From Lepas anatifera (taxonomy: Eukaryota > Arthropoda > Thecostraca > Lepadidae): a stretch of DNA of 64,000 nt. The position numbers were made by a program, and so were the translations under genes. Positions 34,791 to 47,934 of the stretch are shown piece by piece. Numbering within the stretch: position 1 is the stretch's first letter; every line of letters starts with the position of its first letter. The DNA lies in assembly GCA_034440635.1 (NCBI GenBank), contig JAOTON010001669.1:1679501-1743500 (forward strand). Reading direction: 5' to 3'. The notes below the pieces were generated by a model that saw only the letters and a program-made list of their open reading frames with translations, searched no databases and had not been told where the DNA came from.

Positions 34791-36816
34791 TTGTCCTCAG
34801 GTGTATATTTCTGTGTGTTTGGCTGTAATGTAATTGGAAACCATGTTTTCTGCCCGTTACAGGCCTCAGCTGCACGTTGTTCTTGGTATAAAAGCGGAAG
34901 GATTGCCTCTGGGAGGTGAGATGGTCACGTGACTAAGCTGCAGTTGCATTCAAGACTATGCCATGCTTGCGAGCGGCAGAGTGAAACTGGGTCTCGATTT
35001 CCAGCTATTAACTTTATTGTACCGCTCTTGCGCGTCCGCACGTGCTCCCGAGTGCGCGTTTATGCAAGGGAAACGTTCGCCATGTGAAAACCAGCTGAAT
35101 GTCTAGCAACACAATGTCAGATCATCGCACGGTGCCTGCAGCTTTCCTTCTCTTATACCATCCTAAGCAATTTGGCCATACATGAAAATAAACACGGACA
35201 AAAGGCTCATCAGGGCGTGCAAAGAGCTCGTGCGTTTTCCCGGTTACCTTCGCCAGCCCTAACGTGGGATTTCTCAGGGTGTCAATCAAGCTATTCCCAT
35301 AGCCTTGGTGGGCTGGCGAGTATGGTAACGGAAGCGGCGCTACCGGCCAAACGGGGCGGCACCCGCTCACACTGACACACCTGGTTAACATAACAGCTTC
35401 AGCGCACGCACCCAGCCCCAGAGACGGCGTGTTGACTCTAGTTGGATGAAGTCAGAATCGGCTCAGAGCACAATCGTGTGGAGAAGGCGGCAGCGAAATT
35501 AACATGTTGTGTCATAATGATATTGTATACGATTTGTGATTTTACTTTTTCTCTTCTTGTCATGTGTACAGTCTTACTTGGCGTCGTCAGCCATGCTAGA
35601 GAAGCCCAGTAGCGTGTTGTCAAGGCCAAACTAATCGTTGGGCGTTGCCGGTTATTATCAACGGATAATTTAGGTTGCCAACAACGTAAAATCAAGGTCC
35701 ACGTCATACCAGCATGCCCGGCAATTTCCCACTACGCCGGGCGGGTAAATGCTCGCTGCCCGAGAGAGGGAAATTGGAGCTTTTCGCATCCTGTGTGGGA
35801 AAACATCGGAAATATACCACGGAGCAGACGATAACCCATGCATACACAATATCTGAACAGTTAGGCAGACTCCTACCGCAACACCCAGCAGCTGAGAGCG
35901 GAGCCCGAGGCCGTGCCCTGACCAGCGCTGCCACTGCTTCTGCTGAAACCCGAAGCCTATTGATGGCGCAGTCACTCAAGCAGCGTTCTGCCTGATAAAT
36001 GACGGCAACTGCTGAGCTGAGGAAGAAGCTAACTGATTCCAGGGGTGTGAATTTGTATCCCATTTAGTGCTCCAGAACTGCCAACGAAACATCCAGATAG
36101 CGCTAAAGTTCAGATAGCCTTTAAGTTTCCGTGTTTATCATTAGATGGATTGTAAGTTGACTTTATACTGCTCAAGAGACTTTTGGGATAGTTAGAACAA
36201 GACTTACGTTACGATATTCCTGCTCACGTGGCGAGCATCAAGATTTTTCCAAACTTGAGTAACCAACTTCATTTCCGAACATCTACACACCCTGCCACAG
36301 TCTTAGCATCATTAAACAAAACAGAAGTCCGGTAGCAGATCTGTCTGGTCTGCCGATGACTTCTGCTGACTACACCACTGGCCGTCAGCCTGAGCGGGCG
36401 CCTGACACTCCAGCGTCACGTCACGCTGCCGCCGCCGGCGGCCGCGATGAAACGGCGTGACGCCGGAAGCGGAGTCGGGTGGTGGACGGGCGTCCGTGCC
36501 TGCCGGCAGGCCCAGTGCCCCGTCCGAGGCCGCCAGAGCGCCGCTCGGAATTCAATGCCCGGGACTGGGCACATCAGCATTCCTGGGCTGGCCAGCAGCA
36601 ACACGAGACGCCCATTGTTCTGAGAGAGGGCACGGGTGGGGGCGGTGCGGACTGTCTGCGTCGCCGGTGCCGGAGGACGGTGAACTGCCCTGTGGGTAAG
36701 GTGCGGTCTGGAGGAGTTTTAGAGGCACTGATGCCGCTAGTTTAGCAAGATTCAGTATTGGACCGTGAATGGGTACGACAACGTCTAGATGCATGAATAC
36801 TTCAGTTAGCCTGTCG
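34791..36816. other. No recognisable gene; GC-rich island at 36.4-36.7 kb
   Basis: The block 36400-36680 is strongly GC- and CpG-rich with frames open on both strands. Frames up to 119 codons in 35438-36063 are unrecognised. Confidence 0.4.
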
Positions 36817-37827
36817 TTAACCCTCGCCCCACCGGGGGCCATCGATGGCCCCTAAGGTTTTTCCGGGATAGCAGAAAACGACGAGGCGCAGCACCGCGGT
36901 TGAGGGCTCTACCTCTCACTGCATCATTTTACATCATCCTGAAATTTTTACCCGGGTCACCCAAGGTCAGGTCACCAGACGAGGTCAACCAAGGTCACCT
37001 CACTTCACCTTTAGAGCTCTGTAAGAGCTACATTTCAAAGTCGATCGATTTGAAACTTCCTACACTTCATGACCCTTCCAGGGTCTACAAGGTGTATATC
37101 CGGGATTTTTCGATTTTGTGCCTGAGGTCAGGTCACGAGGCGACCTCTCCCATTGGAAAAGCATGGGGAAAAGCTATTTCATGATATAAAGCCACAAAAA
37201 TGATTGCAAATACTCAGACTGCTCAGAACAACGTTTTTGGGCACCCTTTCCGGATCCCAGGGGTCTATTTGCCCTTTGACTTTTCCAAGGTCATCCAAGG
37301 TCACCAGAGGTCAAAACAATATTTTGACAATAACTTTTGACCTAATTGAGCTAGAGCGGTGAAACAAACACCATCGTGTTTGTCTTGTCACTGGCTTTCA
37401 TTTGATATACGGCAAGGTCACTTTTGACCTTTCGTGACCTCAGGTCATATTAGGTCACGAGGTGACCTCTGGCGGTCAAACCACTGGCGGGAGGTCTTTA
37501 CGTTCAACATAGCGGAAAAGTACTGGCAATTTGCTATCAAATGTACTTTACCAGGCCTCAATAGCTCTAATGACATAAGAGTTATGCCCAGTTTGCTTAA
37601 TCATTGCATATTTGAGTGAAAATAGCCGATCTTGACCTAATTTGACCTCTGGAGGTCAAACCATTGACCTGAGCACTAAAACATGCGAAGTATTTCTTAC
37701 TGAATTCACGCGAGCTTTCTATTGCACTTTGCAGATTTGGCTAACGCCCATATTTTCGGAGTTAGAGGGGGGCCATCGATGGCCCCCGGTGGGCGAAGGT
37801 GGCGCCGGACCCCGGTGGGCGGGTTAA
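36817..37827 (+). mobile_element. TTAA-bounded element, family P1, best preserved copy
   Basis: It runs from TTAA-CCC (36817) to GGG-TTAA (37827), 1011 bp. Perfect CCATCGATGG palindromes within G/C runs lie at 36839-36848 and 37773-37782. I count about 20 AGGTCA hexamers on the two strands, where roughly 0.5 would be expected by chance. Three of them at 37288, 37298 and 37308 are direct repeats spaced by four bases (DR4). No protein is encoded, and the body aligns to the 9491, 62731 and 4932-7268 copies. Confidence 0.92.
37288..37313 (+). promoter_or_regulatory. Candidate nuclear-receptor DR4 array
   Basis: Three AGGTCA half-sites occur in direct orientation with four-base spacers TCCA and CCAG. 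DR4 arrangements are classic sites for RXR-type heterodimers. Whether any receptor binds here is inference. The same AGGTCACCAGAGGTCA unit occurs at 63199-63214, at 5338-5353, and inverted at 50938-50953. Confidence 0.5.
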
Positions 37828-40384
37828 TAGTGGACATAATCACCACCACCGGCGAAAAAGTAAGGGGGTAACCAATATTCATCCTACTGCCAGGGAAGAT
37901 GGATTCTGGGGGCAGACCCTGAAAAAATGAAGGTGGCACACCCGGCTTTGGCTTGGTCCGGGGAGGCACCCCCCCTACGGTTTTGGGCGGCGCCCCCTCC
38001 CGGATTCGACCGGCACCATCGGCCGGTCAAGAGAAAATCAGGCCTAAACACTGTCTTCTAGAAGAGATAGGACCCTTCTGTGAAATAAGGAGGCTTTCAC
38101 AAAGAGTTGAATCCCAGTTTTTGTTAATCCTAACGACAACAGCGGTGCCAAGAAGCCCGATTTCCGTAGGTCCCTTTCCATGTTAATTTTGCTTACTTTT
38201 GTCCACTCAACGCTGGAAAATCATGTCGGCGCCCCCACCCCCTGAGTGGGTGCCCCTTGATAGCCAAGATGCCCACCCCTGGGGATGGAGGCGCCCCCTC
38301 GGAAGGAAGGCACACCCTCCTGAAAATCTTGCACACCCGCTAAAAAAGACCGCCGTTCCTGCCCGCTGCGGACAAGTAACTTCCCCCTCTAAAATAAAAG
38401 TGTCGGATTTTGGCTCACTCTCACCTCCTGCACATACTGGTTACAAAAAAGTGGGGCAGTTACAAAAAGTTGAGGAGATACAGGGTCCCTGGTCCCCTAT
38501 TCCGGCGCGTATAGTGATGGTCATAATGTCTGATCATAATTCCCAGCATTTCACTTCAGTATGCAGCCACGTGCCCCAGGGCAGCAGTGAATATTTACCC
38601 TCAGGATACTGCGTGCTTTCCATACATACAACCCCGCTCGATTTAGTAAACATTGCCTTTCACAAAACCAAACGCAGGACTACACCTGATGCCTTTCAAT
38701 GTCCTTTTGACTTTAGTTTTAAATCAACCGCAAGGAGTTATAAAGCGTCACTAATCCCCCGCCATATTTGCAGAGAGAGTAGTTTGAAAATCTAGAATTC
38801 GAATCAAAAGACTTAAAGCACATGATTTCCACTTTCGCCGTTGAACCGTCCCATTCCCAACGTTTCCTTCGCCACCAGTCTGGGTTATCACCGGTCGGCC
38901 CTGGCCTCTGTCGCGAATTTTTGTAATGGGCTCTGGCAAATCCGGGAAATGGTCCCATTGGGCGACTGCGGGCTTGGGACGGGGAACCACAATCACCGGT
39001 GTCGGTGCTCGGATTGCATTATTGCACCGTATTAAGGCATGCCGTGACTGTACATCGAGCGGACAGGTCGTACAATTTTCATTCTACTCAATGCAGATTG
39101 CAAGGACATTAATCTTCGGCGTACTAGGACGCAGGTTTCGCCCGCCAATTTACTTGTCACGAAGTGAATCTGCGTCAAGTAGCGCGGTGCTTTCCTTGGT
39201 GTGAGGATAAAGTGGGCTCATTCATAAGGCCACGTGGTGAAGAGACAGTGTAATGTTGGACGGGGAGAAGGACGGGGACTTCTGTTGCCAGAGCACTTTG
39301 CAGGACTTGCAAATAGTGAGACTTCCAAAATTTAAAACAGTTTTGCATTGCAAGCTCGGGCATGGAGAACGTTTCTGAGAAACTTATGTCGTGGTGCAGT
39401 CTCCATAATGTATCGGTAGGTACCCACAGCAAGACAGGTTTGGGTATTTTGGAAGGTGAGGCAAACCTATCGCTTAAGCGAAGTTCTGTGAATGTGAATA
39501 TCAGAAGTTGCATATGTCGTGGAATCGATACTTATCTATTTGATTCACAGCAGTCCATCGTGACCAAGGGCATCTAACGGTCCGTAAAACTGTCTTCTGT
39601 ACGCAATTTATAAAAGAAGAGACATATTCGTCTTGATTTCCGGCTAATAGGCTTTTCAACATTGGGGTAATTTTCCAGCGGAATCTCGGTTGAAACCCTA
39701 ACCATTTTTCCACGAAACGGATGTGGTTCCCCTCCTGCATTCCTGGGCCGTGATTGGTTTGCGTAGCTTAGGAACACGCCGCCCTCGGGACTCGTAGTCG
39801 CCACGAGAAGTAGAATATGTGTTATAGTAATGTTGCAGGTATTACAGGCCAGAATATGATTGTGATTATGATAGAATTGCTTATCGTCGTTGCTGCACTT
39901 TAGGGGTGGGTCGACTGCAAGGGTCATAAGCACTTACAAAGTTATGTTTAGACAGAATAACCTTCCAAAGTTTTGTGAAATGTTCGTATTCTGGTGGGGA
40001 GGGAGAATATTACAAAACGGAAGGTTTTGATTTATATTGCATCGTCCTGCCAAGTGTTTTTAGCCTTGTTTATGGCAAATGTTGAGTGTTTAGTTATTGT
40101 TATATGCATTCATTTTTCGCCTCTTAATTGCCTTGAAGTCTTTGAACGTCCCATATCCTGTGCGTAGTCCAGATTTTCATGTGCGCTTTTTATCTTTGTT
40201 CCGCCTTTTACTCAAAGCCAGCTGCGAAGATAAGTGTGTATTAAAGTTAGTATTGACTTAAATTAGTGACCTGAGGTTGAATAACTCTCAGAATACATCG
40301 ACCACCTTCAGTTTCGAACAAATCAGCCGTTGCCAGTCCAGACACACGCGAGCAGCGGCAAATGTGCACCGCTCGTTTGATGGG
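37828..40384. other. No recognisable gene
   Basis: A 198-codon plus-strand frame (38199-38795) is the longest not due to a tandem array, but it has no motif I know. Its first third is proline-rich because the DNA is C-rich. No shared repeat was identified with confidence. Confidence 0.4.
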
Positions 40385-40500
40385 GAGGAAGGGGGTTCAC
40401 GAGGCCAAAAATATTAAAAAAACACGGTGTTTTTTTAGGAAATCGGGAAAAAATGAAGGTTTTGTGGGAAATGTATTTCTCCCCCCTGGACCTGCCAGTG
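40385..40500. mobile_element. hAT-like element, right end only
   Basis: The right end CCCCTGGACCTGCCAGTG closes at 40500. The left terminal repeat is not recognisable. The interior has the A/T-rich AAAAAAACACGG-type run also seen in 31274-31420. Confidence 0.45.
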
Positions 40501-43500
40501 GACGCCAGTGTTCTGGTCAGAAGGACGTGCAGTGGACGCACTCTTTCTCGGTGTACGGAACCTAAACACTTGATTTTTCGTCGGTTGGATAGAGGAACAT
40601 TAGAGGCAGTTCAGAGAATTAGACAATAACGAACAGCGAGAAATTCAACGTAAGCCCCCGGTCAAACACCTTAAATCCGACATAGAGCCTCCCTCATTGA
40701 GTACAGAGTTCTGCTTTACCGGAGAGAGAGAGAGAGAGGCAGTCCCCGCCTGCCGTCGTGCCGACAACACAAGAGAATCAGGTAGCACCTACCCACGGCT
40801 CAGTTCACCAGTCAGAAGTGGACTAGCCCCTCCCCTCCGCCGTTCTCGCGCCCCACAGCGCTGCGGTCACGGCGCAGGTCACGTGGCCGCTAGGCGCGCC
40901 GCGCACGCCCGCGTGCGTACCCGCGATTTTGTCGATTTCCTCACAAATCTGGCGCGAGCGCGGCGCGCTGGAAATCCTGTCTATGGCGACGACACATCCG
41001 GCGCAGTTGCGGCACACAGGAACCAGTCTATCGAGCCAGTTTCCGTGGGCTGTGTCATCCTCGGCAGCGGTCGGCGCGGTGGTCGGCGCAGACAACCACA
41101 AGGCTCCAGCGCACTCCTCGCAGCTCCCTCGCAAGCTGTCCCCGCGGCCCACGCACCACTGCACCTTCCTATCAGGAGCAAAAGTTAAACAGGTTCCTTT
41201 ACTGTAGCTCTCGGTCCTTGAAGGGGGTCCGGGGGCCCGAATCCATGTTTGGTTTAACGTCAGTTTCAGTTTCCTCTTCAAATTTCGGTAGGAACTCGGG
41301 AATCTTCCTGTGGTGGGAATCTTCCTGTGATTGACTCATGAGGGAGGACAAAAATCGTAAATTAATTAAGCCGGTTGATTTGGTGAATTTTAACCGCATA
41401 ATTTCAGAAATAGAGGTGGTTTAGTCATTTCACCTGACCCACACACGTGATATCCAGGTGGAAGTGAAGTTCAAGCGCGCAGATGCTCAATCGCGAGCCA
41501 AAAAGCAGAGATTCTGACCCTTTCACCCGAGGATCGCTTCACAAATCGTCTCATAGTCATGAAGGGATAACACATATTTATCTCAACTATTCCTCCTGAC
41601 GAGCCCGAACTGCTGAGGCAAGGCTGGGAGCTGTGTGGCGGTGGCGCAGGGCCATCGCTCCATGCCGACTGTCAGGCGCTGGCGAAGACCTGTCACCTGA
41701 CAGACTGTCAGCCGCTGCCGGCCACTGACACACCGGCACCGCGCTCCGCCGTCAGTTTTTGTCTGCGCGCGCAATGGCACCGGTGTCTTCTACCCCGGAC
41801 TTTTTACACCTCTGCAGCGGTTTTGGAACCGCTCACACCTAGCCAGTGGTGGTCTGGGGAAGGGAGGGCAATTGAAAGGGCTGGTGGCGTTGTGTTCTGT
41901 CTCAAGCGCCGACAGCCCCGGTTTTCCTCACAGGACTTAGGTTGCGGAAACTTGTCTGTCGAACACCAAAAAAATGTATAAGCAAAGTTCAAACAAAAGG
42001 AGCAAACATAACGATTTTTACGATTGTTCAATGTTGGGCTCCTACGGTATATACCATTTAGCATGTACTAGCTGCTGCTGTTTTTTTTTTAGTTTTGGAA
42101 AATAGTGGCGTGGACGTTGCTCGCTATTTTACTGGGCGCCATCCCCAGTGTTCCCCTACAAATCGAAAGCAACGCTTTAGTTTCATGTATCATGCCAAAG
42201 CACATTTTTCCTTAAGTATGAGTCTCTAGGGAGTATTTGAAGTGGTGATGACGTACGCATCTGAAGATTTATCTCCCGTCCGAAATCGCTCCTCAGAAAC
42301 TGATTGCCTACAGGACTTCCGTGGCCGGTCCGAGGTAGCTGCCGATGAGGTCAGGGAGCAGCTGTGCTAACGTCGCCAGTCCCGTCCCGGTGGAAAATGT
42401 TTACGCTGGCTCATACAGCTGAAATTAGCGCAAACCCGCGCCCCGCACCTGTGAAGCTCCCTTGAAGCCTCCCGCAGCTATGCGGCACAGTACACACCGC
42501 CGCACCTGTGCGGTCCGTTCTATACAAGCCATCATGAATCAGGGGCCGCAGACATTCTCCTAATGTGAGCCGGCGACGGCCGATACGGTGCGCCGCGGCG
42601 GAGGACCGTTGGCGTTATACATTCATGTGTTTCACCGCACCCATCTCAGGCGGCGACGGCAGTTGCTGAATGTTGCAGCTTGCAACAGGGCAGCCGAGAA
42701 AGTGATACCGCCAACGGCTGCGGGCCTGTTTCGGCGTGACGTCACTATCCGGTGCGGCCGGCTCGGGACCGGTCCGTTGTAGTGTCTGCCCGCGCTGGTG
42801 CAGTCCAGCGCTGGCAGCGAGAGTTTCTAACTCTTCATTTCTTCCGCCCGGCCAACAACGCTTATTCAGCTGCGAGGGACTGTGAGAGGCTGCGTCGCTG
42901 CCGGTCCGATTTATTTGCTTCGACGGTCCATGGGTGAAACTTGTCTTAAATAGCTCACGATATTTCTTGATTCTGTCTTTCTTTATTAAATTCACCCCCG
43001 TCGACCCCTTCGACCCCGGGAGGTCACGTCACATGGGGTGGTCATTGGTAGCCAAGGTGACGTGACGTAAGGCTTCGCGGACAACCCGCTTTTGCCCTCG
43101 CCGTCTCGAAACCCGTGAGATGGCGCAAAAGAGACGAGAGCACTGACCTGGCTCCCGGATTCGTCTCAGCCGAGGTATTGCTTCCCCACCATTCCGATGA
43201 TGGACAGCAATATCAATCATTTCAGACTAAAAACATTTATTATAGTGGTGAGAGCATTGACTGGCTTTGGATTCCAAATTAAATGAAAAACTCATACGGG
43301 TTTCCCCCAATTACCAGAGCAGAATAAATGTTTAGGTTTCTTCCACCATGACGCCAGGGTGAAGTAACCTGAGATCGATACACATGAACTTCCTAGCTGA
43401 ATAGCGATGAGCCTACAATATTTTGGGAACTAAAGCGGTCAGATTTTTCGGCAAAAAATAGCTCAAAAATATTTATTTCTTAGTTTTTATTCACCCTCAG

Positions 43501-44354
43501 CGCCTGTAACGCCAAGGGATTTTACAAAACAAAGTTCCGAAAGCCAAAAGCTACAACCGGCCAAGTAAATAACAAGGCGGCGATAAAAATTGGAACTTAA
43601 ATCTATTTATCTATTTATTTACGTAAATTGAGCAACAGGTGAAACCCAGTTATAGCTCAAGTCAAATAAATAAAACAAAGACATGATATTCACAATGAAA
43701 TGATAAAAACGATACTCGTGGCATTGCGAGATGGGAAACAACACTACACGCTCGTCCTAAGTTTTGATGTCATTAAAAACCGCCGTATGAATAAAACATG
43801 ATCCTGACATATAGACTCTAAAATAATTAAGTGGGTATACAAGATGTGTAGATAAAAGCACAAGAGAAAAGACAGTATAAAAGGTAAAAACTTCCCCTAA
43901 AACACTAAAAGCCACACGAGAATCAAAATGGGTGCTGCTTGATGAACTTCACCACAGTTCCTTTAAAGATATGGCATGTGGTGTTAGACGGATCGATTGT
44001 GGAACACTTGCTTGCAAAATAATTAAAACAAAGTAAAGCACGAATAAAAACACCCAACTTTACAGTTTCGACTCGGCCAAGGGGAACCTGAAAAAATTGT
44101 CCTGGAAAATCATTAAATTTGCAGCTAAACGACAATTCGACAGAAAGCTTCATTTATCCTGCAGAGGCTGGGATAATTCGGCATCAATATCGTGTCCCAG
44201 TCTGGCCTCGCCACAAACCGGTCGTAATGTCAGAGCTAACAACAGTGCACAAACCCTTCTGGCTTCGCGCGGAGTCTGCAAATAGTAGCTTAGCCCGTAG
44301 CCGCGTCGCCTTCTGTGCTCAAACTTCGGCGATTGGTTCGATAGCAAACAAAGG
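40501..44354. other. No recognisable gene; two GC-rich islands
   Basis: Islands at 40750-41190 and 42370-42930 are GC- and CpG-rich with long frames on both strands (up to 163 codons) and no known motif. They could be promoters or first exons of unseen genes. A 15-bp word GGGAATCTTCCTGTG is duplicated at 41299 and 41317. The stretch 43420-44100 is AT-rich. Confidence 0.4.
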
Positions 44355-44676
44355 GAAAGGCTTAGGGGGAATGTGGCGCCTTTATCATGGGACTTGAAGT
44401 GGAATAGCCACGTGATAGAGCATACCGAAAACACTCGAATCGATATTTCATTTTTTCCGAAACTCCCCATTTGCAGTGAAATAGCATGATTGAATGAAAA
44501 TGTGTGGAAATATCCGTGTGTTTTAATAAGTAGGCCATATGCTAATAAGGCCCCGTTGTACTATAAAACGTCAATATTGAGAGAAACGAACTAAGAAGCC
44601 ATGAATTTTGGGGTATGCTCTAGCCAATGGAAGCTCTGTTTAAATTCCATGAATGGGCTATGTTTCCTTTAAGAGT
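44355..44676. mobile_element. Possible decayed TTAA MITE
   Basis: The left edge CTTAGGGGGAATGTGGCGCC resembles the AGGGAATGTGGCACC ends. The right edge GGGCTATGTTTCCTTTAAG resembles an inverted, diverged end. The interior shows little similarity to the 23489-type copies, so this may be a related but distinct family. Confidence 0.35.
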
Positions 44677-44718
44677 GCGCACATATTCGGCTGCAAGAAG
44701 ATAGCTTAGGATAGGTGG

Positions 44719-44895
44719 ATAGATAGGTGGCTCATTGGGTAGCACCTAAGTCCCCTGAGCCGCAGGTCTCGGGTTCAAGGCCCGGCAGAGCCTCTGAATA
44801 ATTCGATCTGACTCCCCAATTCCTTCCCAACAGGGTGAGAGTTGGCGACGCCGCACAGCCTTGGCAGTTGGTGCGTGGTTAAACCCCAAGAGTTA
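44719..44895 (+). mobile_element. tRNA-derived SINE (type A)
   Basis: It has a box A-like GTGGCTCATTGGGTAGCAC and a box B-like GGGTTCAAGGCCC at 44771-44783. The type A tail ends CCTTGGCAGTTGGTGCGTGG. The anticodon region is not tRNA-like in length. Confidence 0.82.
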
Positions 44896-45096
44896 TTGTT
44901 ATTTCTATTACCAATTTTCTCCAAAACTTACCATTAACTATTTCCTTTTCATATTTTTATCCTCTTTATTATTGGTCTTTCTCTTATCTTCTTTTTCGAT
45001 TGTAGCTCCATTTTTTTCTTGCTCTTTCACTTTCGTGACAATTTTGTCTGTATGAAGGAATCAATTCGACTCATACCGACCTCGATACCCTAAAAC

Positions 45097-45101
<5 letters not shown>

Positions 45102-45138
<37 letters not shown>
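45102..45138. repeat. GA microsatellite
   Basis: An uninterrupted GA run of about 18 units. Confidence 0.97.
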
Positions 45139-45140
<2 letters not shown>

Positions 45141-45924
45141 AGTGAAATCAAATAATAGGGGAAGATTACAGACCTAAAATGATAAAGGGAGAGCAGGTGG
45201 TCGTTCCCTCCCTTTGCCCGAAGCGTTCTATACACTAGTATGAATAGAGTCAATGCGGTCAGTTTTGCTTTCCGTGCATTTTCCCTCTCCAACCTGATGT
45301 TTGTCCTAACCAAGTCACTTACCGTGATAATAATGAAAATGGTCTCAGTTGTCTGCTACAGAAGGCGTCCATTCTGGGATGAAAAATCGTGACCGGCAGA
45401 CGCGTGACTACATGGGAATTTTTTTATAACTTATCAAGACTACCCAGGGGGATTGATTTCTTCAATGAGAGTAAAAGGTGTAATAAAAGTAAAAATAATG
45501 CTGATGCAAGCACCTCACACCGGCCTGATTAAAAATCAAGACTGTTATAGAGATAAGCTCGGCTAAGTTGAGCTCAGTGTGCAATGGAGATTAAAGTCCT
45601 TCAGATTCTTACATTACTGCGATCAGTGAATATGCCAGAATCCATTATTTTTCCTTGGTCGCTACATTTTTACCAAAAAGGGAAGAACGCCCTATTCTTG
45701 CCTTTTCTCACAATTTGCATTGTATAAAAATGTTGATAAATAATAGACGCAAAAATTGGGCTGTTATTTGAGTTGCGGATCGCTCTGGAGATAGAATCCC
45801 GGTCACGAATCCTTGTGGTACTGGCTTCTTATGCAGTGTGTGAATATAAAACAGGGCCAAACCATCTGGCCTCAAATGTATGAGGTCACATGCGCTGTCT
45901 CTCTCGTAAGTATCTTACCTTTCC

Positions 45925-45970
45925 TATGGTGGGCTGTATCACCTTGGCAGTTGGTGCGTCGTTAAATCCA
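45925..45970 (+). mobile_element. SINE type A tail fragment
   Basis: It contains CACCTTGGCAGTTGGTGCGT followed by CGTTAAATCCAC, matching the end of the 44719 copy. The head is absent. The word CTTTCCTATGGTG occurs on both sides and may be a target duplication of the fragment. Confidence 0.6.
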
Positions 45971-47181
45971 CTTTCCTATGGTGCTGACTCGTCCCGAATG
46001 AAGACGTTTAGAACCCTATCCCTAATCATCATCATGTGGCTTCAGGGAATCCTATTAATAATAATGATGATGATGACTGAGTGTGAGGCTCTCAACCCAT
46101 CAAGATTGGATGACTCAGTACCGATGTAGGAACGATGCGTATGGGAGAGACTGTACATATCTTTTCCTCATACCCACCTGTATAAGGTGCGTTTGAGTAT
46201 CGTCTTTTTCACTTAGGTTTCTGTTTTTGTCATTCCTGCTGCCTTTTGTCTCAATTCATTTCTAGGGCCTAAGATTGCTCCCCTTAAAAAGCGCCTATTC
46301 TAACAGTTGCCAAATTAATGCTGGTGCTGGAACCAAATGTAGTGAGTCTGGAAATCCCCCTCTCATCACATGTCCTGGGCCCCGAGTTGCAGGATCTGTC
46401 TCCATACGGGTCTTGTCTTTCTGTGGCCCAAGCACCAACTCATGGCCGCTGTGATGGTAGGTAGATTGATAGTTACTGCTCTATGGAAAATCTAGGGAGC
46501 TCAAAAACGGATACTTCATGTCTCCCTGGCCCTAACTTTTGCGAACTTGGTTCGTTGCACCGGAAGCATACAGATAAGCAGGAGCGTAGTCAGGACGAGA
46601 ACAAACATGCTGTTCATGATAGTGAAGATAGTGATGGAAGCTGAAGCAGCCGTTACATATACTCATACTGCATGTACCATATAACTTTCACTCCTCAACA
46701 CAATCCGGCAGGTAATAGGCTTTCGATACTTGACTTTTTTAAGATACTTATCTACAATCCAGGGGAGCTCCTTAACCTCCCAATCAAGCCTGTTCCAGCA
46801 AAGGAATAAAACACCCGCATCTGTACTGCTTGCAAGATAACACGTATCTGTGCTGGTGGATTTAAAAACAGCCACATTGTTATACGGAGATTACACCTGC
46901 AAGAACAAAATCAAACCTAGGCTTGCCTGCTTAGCAATGAAGCTACCAGAGCTTAGGTGGATCTTAAGCAGTGTAGTCTGCTGCTATTCTTAGAAAAATA
47001 CATGTACAAAGAACCATGATACTTGTGATGTGAAAGACTAGAATGATGGGGTGTCTGGTTTTTGTCCATAATATCATTTTCGTGTACGTAGTGCCTGGTT
47101 GGAGTCTATAACCAATGCAGTTGCCAGCATAGAAGCCTAATGCCCGAATGTCCGAAGATTGAGCACATTTCGTTATACACC
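45971..47181. other. No recognisable gene
   Basis: Ordinary sequence without recognised coding motif or repeat. Confidence 0.4.
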
Positions 47182-47376
47182 CATTGGTGGATCCAAGAGC
47201 ATCTTGGGCCTGACCAACGTCTGGGGGGGGGGCTAAACTGATTTTAACAGATCGCAAAAACATAGTATTTTCCAAGAAAAATTCTTAAATTTGGCCCTCT
47301 TGGGAGCCAAAATATACTATTATAGGATTTAGAGGGGCCACGACCCCCTTGCCTCCCCCCTTTGGATCTGCCAGTG
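47182..47376. mobile_element. hAT-like element with perfect 8-bp target duplication
   Basis: The ends are CATTGGTGGATCCAAG and TTGGATCTGCCAGTG, 195 bp. Both flanks are exactly TATACACC. This is the clearest target duplication of the family and supports hAT-type transposition for all members. Confidence 0.88.
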
Positions 47377-47478
47377 TATACACCTCACTAATTTATATAG
47401 GCGTCTTGTTCACCTCACCCTCTTTATACTCGTCCACTCAGCTGTGAATTGAATGTTCCAACAGAGTGAACCTGTCTG

Positions 47479-47934
47479 TTAAAGAGAATGCGGTACCTTT
47501 CTAACGTAATTTTAACTGAGATAGCCAAGTTTTAAGTAATGCCAGAAAACCCGGTACTCAATATATCATTTGTCTTGAAACTCAAAATTTCCGTGGAGAA
47601 AAGCTAAAAACTTACCTGAAATGTACTCCAAATCTACCCCAGTTAGGCGGCCACAGTTGTCAGCTGCTGTTGTGACGACAGCGCTGATGTCACGATGAAT
47701 AATCAGTCAATTGAAGCCCTTGAAGCCTATTTAATATGGCAGTAGTTGCCAGACCATGACGTCATCCATAGGCAGAGGTTTATGTTTGATTCTAAAAGAG
47801 CATTTTAAAAATCAAGATATCAAGCGCATTGTACATTTTTCAGAAAAATCATGGACGTGTTCATGATTTTCGGCTAAAAATACCTCCAAGAACACTAAAT
47901 TCCTGGATTCGCCAAGGCGCTACATGCCTTTTAA
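47479..47934 (-). mobile_element. TTAA MITE (AGGGAATGTGGCACC family), inverted copy
   Basis: On the minus strand it aligns along its whole length to the 23489 and 47931 copies, with diverged ends. It is bounded by TTAA at 47479-47482 and 47931-47934. The second TTAA is shared with the next copy. A CRE-like TGACGTCA lies at 47757-47764. Confidence 0.85.

Noticed and set aside
36817..36823. Telomere-like TTAACCC repeat
   Set aside because: It occurs once per element end, not in tandem, and is explained by the TTAA target plus a C-rich terminus.
38199..38795. 198-codon frame as a gene
   Set aside because: No motif, no repeat of codon-like periodicity that I can see, and an amino acid bias explained by C-rich DNA. 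Kept only as a note in the region entry.
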